Below, piece after piece: positions 63,172-64,000 of a stretch of DNA of 64,000 nucleotides. Position 1 is the stretch's first letter. Each line of letters starts with the position of its first letter. The stretch is taken from positions 4,030,001-4,094,000 of the forward strand of contig NC_135060.1 in assembly GCF_051014685.1 (NCBI RefSeq), in the 5' to 3' direction. The notes under the pieces were generated by a model. That model ran no database searches and was not told where the DNA came from. It worked only from the letters and a program-made list of their open reading frames with translations. Source of the DNA: Ptiloglossa arizonensis (taxonomy: Eukaryota > Arthropoda > Insecta > Hymenoptera > Colletidae). The position numbers were made by a program, and so were the translations under genes.

Positions 63172-64000
63172 TACGCGGCACGGTAAGAGTTAATACAGAG
63201 TACGTCTGAATAAATTCACCCTAAATAATTATCCTCGAGCGCGAAACGCAAACTGCACGTCCGTGAAAGTACATTTTACGCCGAGAGTTAATATTATATC
63301 GTACACGATAATGGTCGCCTCGGGGGAAATGCGTTTAATCTCGGCTCTGGATTCTGGAGTGGCTCGCTTTAGCGGCGCTGACATTGATTCTTCAACCAAT
63401 TATAAATTAAATCCGACCGGCCGACAGCCAGCTCCTCGCGATAGATATAATTGCTGAAGGAAACCGTGACAACGGTTCAAATAGTATCAAGTACCCTCGC
63501 CTAACCACCGTCATCCCCATTCTCGTCCCTCGAGGGCGCAAGGAAGGAAAGTGGTTGCTAAAATAAAATTTTCTCGGAGATTTTCACCTTCAATTGTACC
63601 TCCGAAAATGTAGTTCCCGGTGCTTAGAACTGTTCTCCGTGTATTTTACGTACGAAAAGGTACTGCGCGAAATACGATCGTAATTAAAATCTCGAAGCTC
63701 CCGAAAGAATTCTCTTTTACTTTGATCGAAGTTCAGACTCGTGGTTCGCGGTCACGAAAAAGTAAAGAAAGTTCGGCGAAAGATTCCGGTAACGCGCCTA
63801 ATAATCCAGTGTGCGAATCCTATTTACAGTCTTACGTCTAAAGTTAAAAGTTATAATTATAATGTACCTGGAAACATTTTCAAGATGTCTCGTTCGATAA
63901 GGGTCGTTGGTTTGGTCCGTGATTACGCGATCACGCGATAACATTTAATTGGTTTGCTTCTACCGATAACGTTACCTGTGTTTAGACACTTTCTTTCGTT

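Larger units (their letters stand above)
60861..64000. other. Non-coding right end with short inverted repeats
   Basis: No supported exon. A minus-strand frame at 62111-62428 reads somewhat protein-like but lacks an ATG, splice support and a known domain. Two GGGTC-GACCC hairpins lie at 63014-63035 and 63154-63171. The 63.2-63.5 kb stretch is of high complexity and could be regulatory. Confidence 0.45.

Overview
This window looks like insect nuclear DNA, most likely from a hymenopteran (bee, wasp or ant). The reasons are short GT-AG introns in two genes beside very long introns and intergenic stretches, a CpG-rich left part (TCGA, CGAT and CGTC words are everywhere) set against an AT-rich right part, many microsatellites and minisatellites, and an insect-type SoxF protein with glutamine runs. 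No bacterial operon, CRISPR array, rRNA or tRNA was recognised, and no complete transposon.

Layout: 1-25,765 holds no supported coding exon. It is probably the long intron, or 5' flank, of the Sox gene and contains repeat arrays, two G-quadruplex motifs, a group of NRF-1/Ewg-like palindromes in CpG-rich DNA (14.1-17.5 kb) and possible enhancers. 25,766-32,338 (+) holds the last five coding exons of a SoxF-group HMG-box transcription factor (Drosophila Sox15 type). The exon for the first half of the HMG box was not found, so the gene probably starts upstream of the window. Its 3' UTR may run to about 33.9 kb.

The AT-rich 34-39.5 kb stretch separates the convergent 3' ends of Sox and of a complete four-exon 'out at first' (oaf) gene at 39,518-40,814 (-). 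Oaf is a secreted cysteine-rich protein. About 0.6 kb upstream of it on the same strand lies a three-exon gene for an acidic 140-residue protein that I do not recognise (41,450-42,254, -). A weaker two-exon model lies at 51,110-52,267 (-), below a CpG-rich stretch that could be its promoter.

The rest (42.3-51 kb and 53-64 kb) is gene-poor, with degenerate tandem repeats, a 38-bp minisatellite flanked by direct repeats, possible DNA-transposon ends, and a mosaic repeat block at 54.1-55.8 kb. The recognised genes are a developmental transcription factor and a secreted developmental protein. Nothing in the sequence shows that they act in one pathway. I found no convincing new multi-gene system. 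The most useful leads are the two unrecognised gene models and the regulatory and repeat structures listed in the findings.
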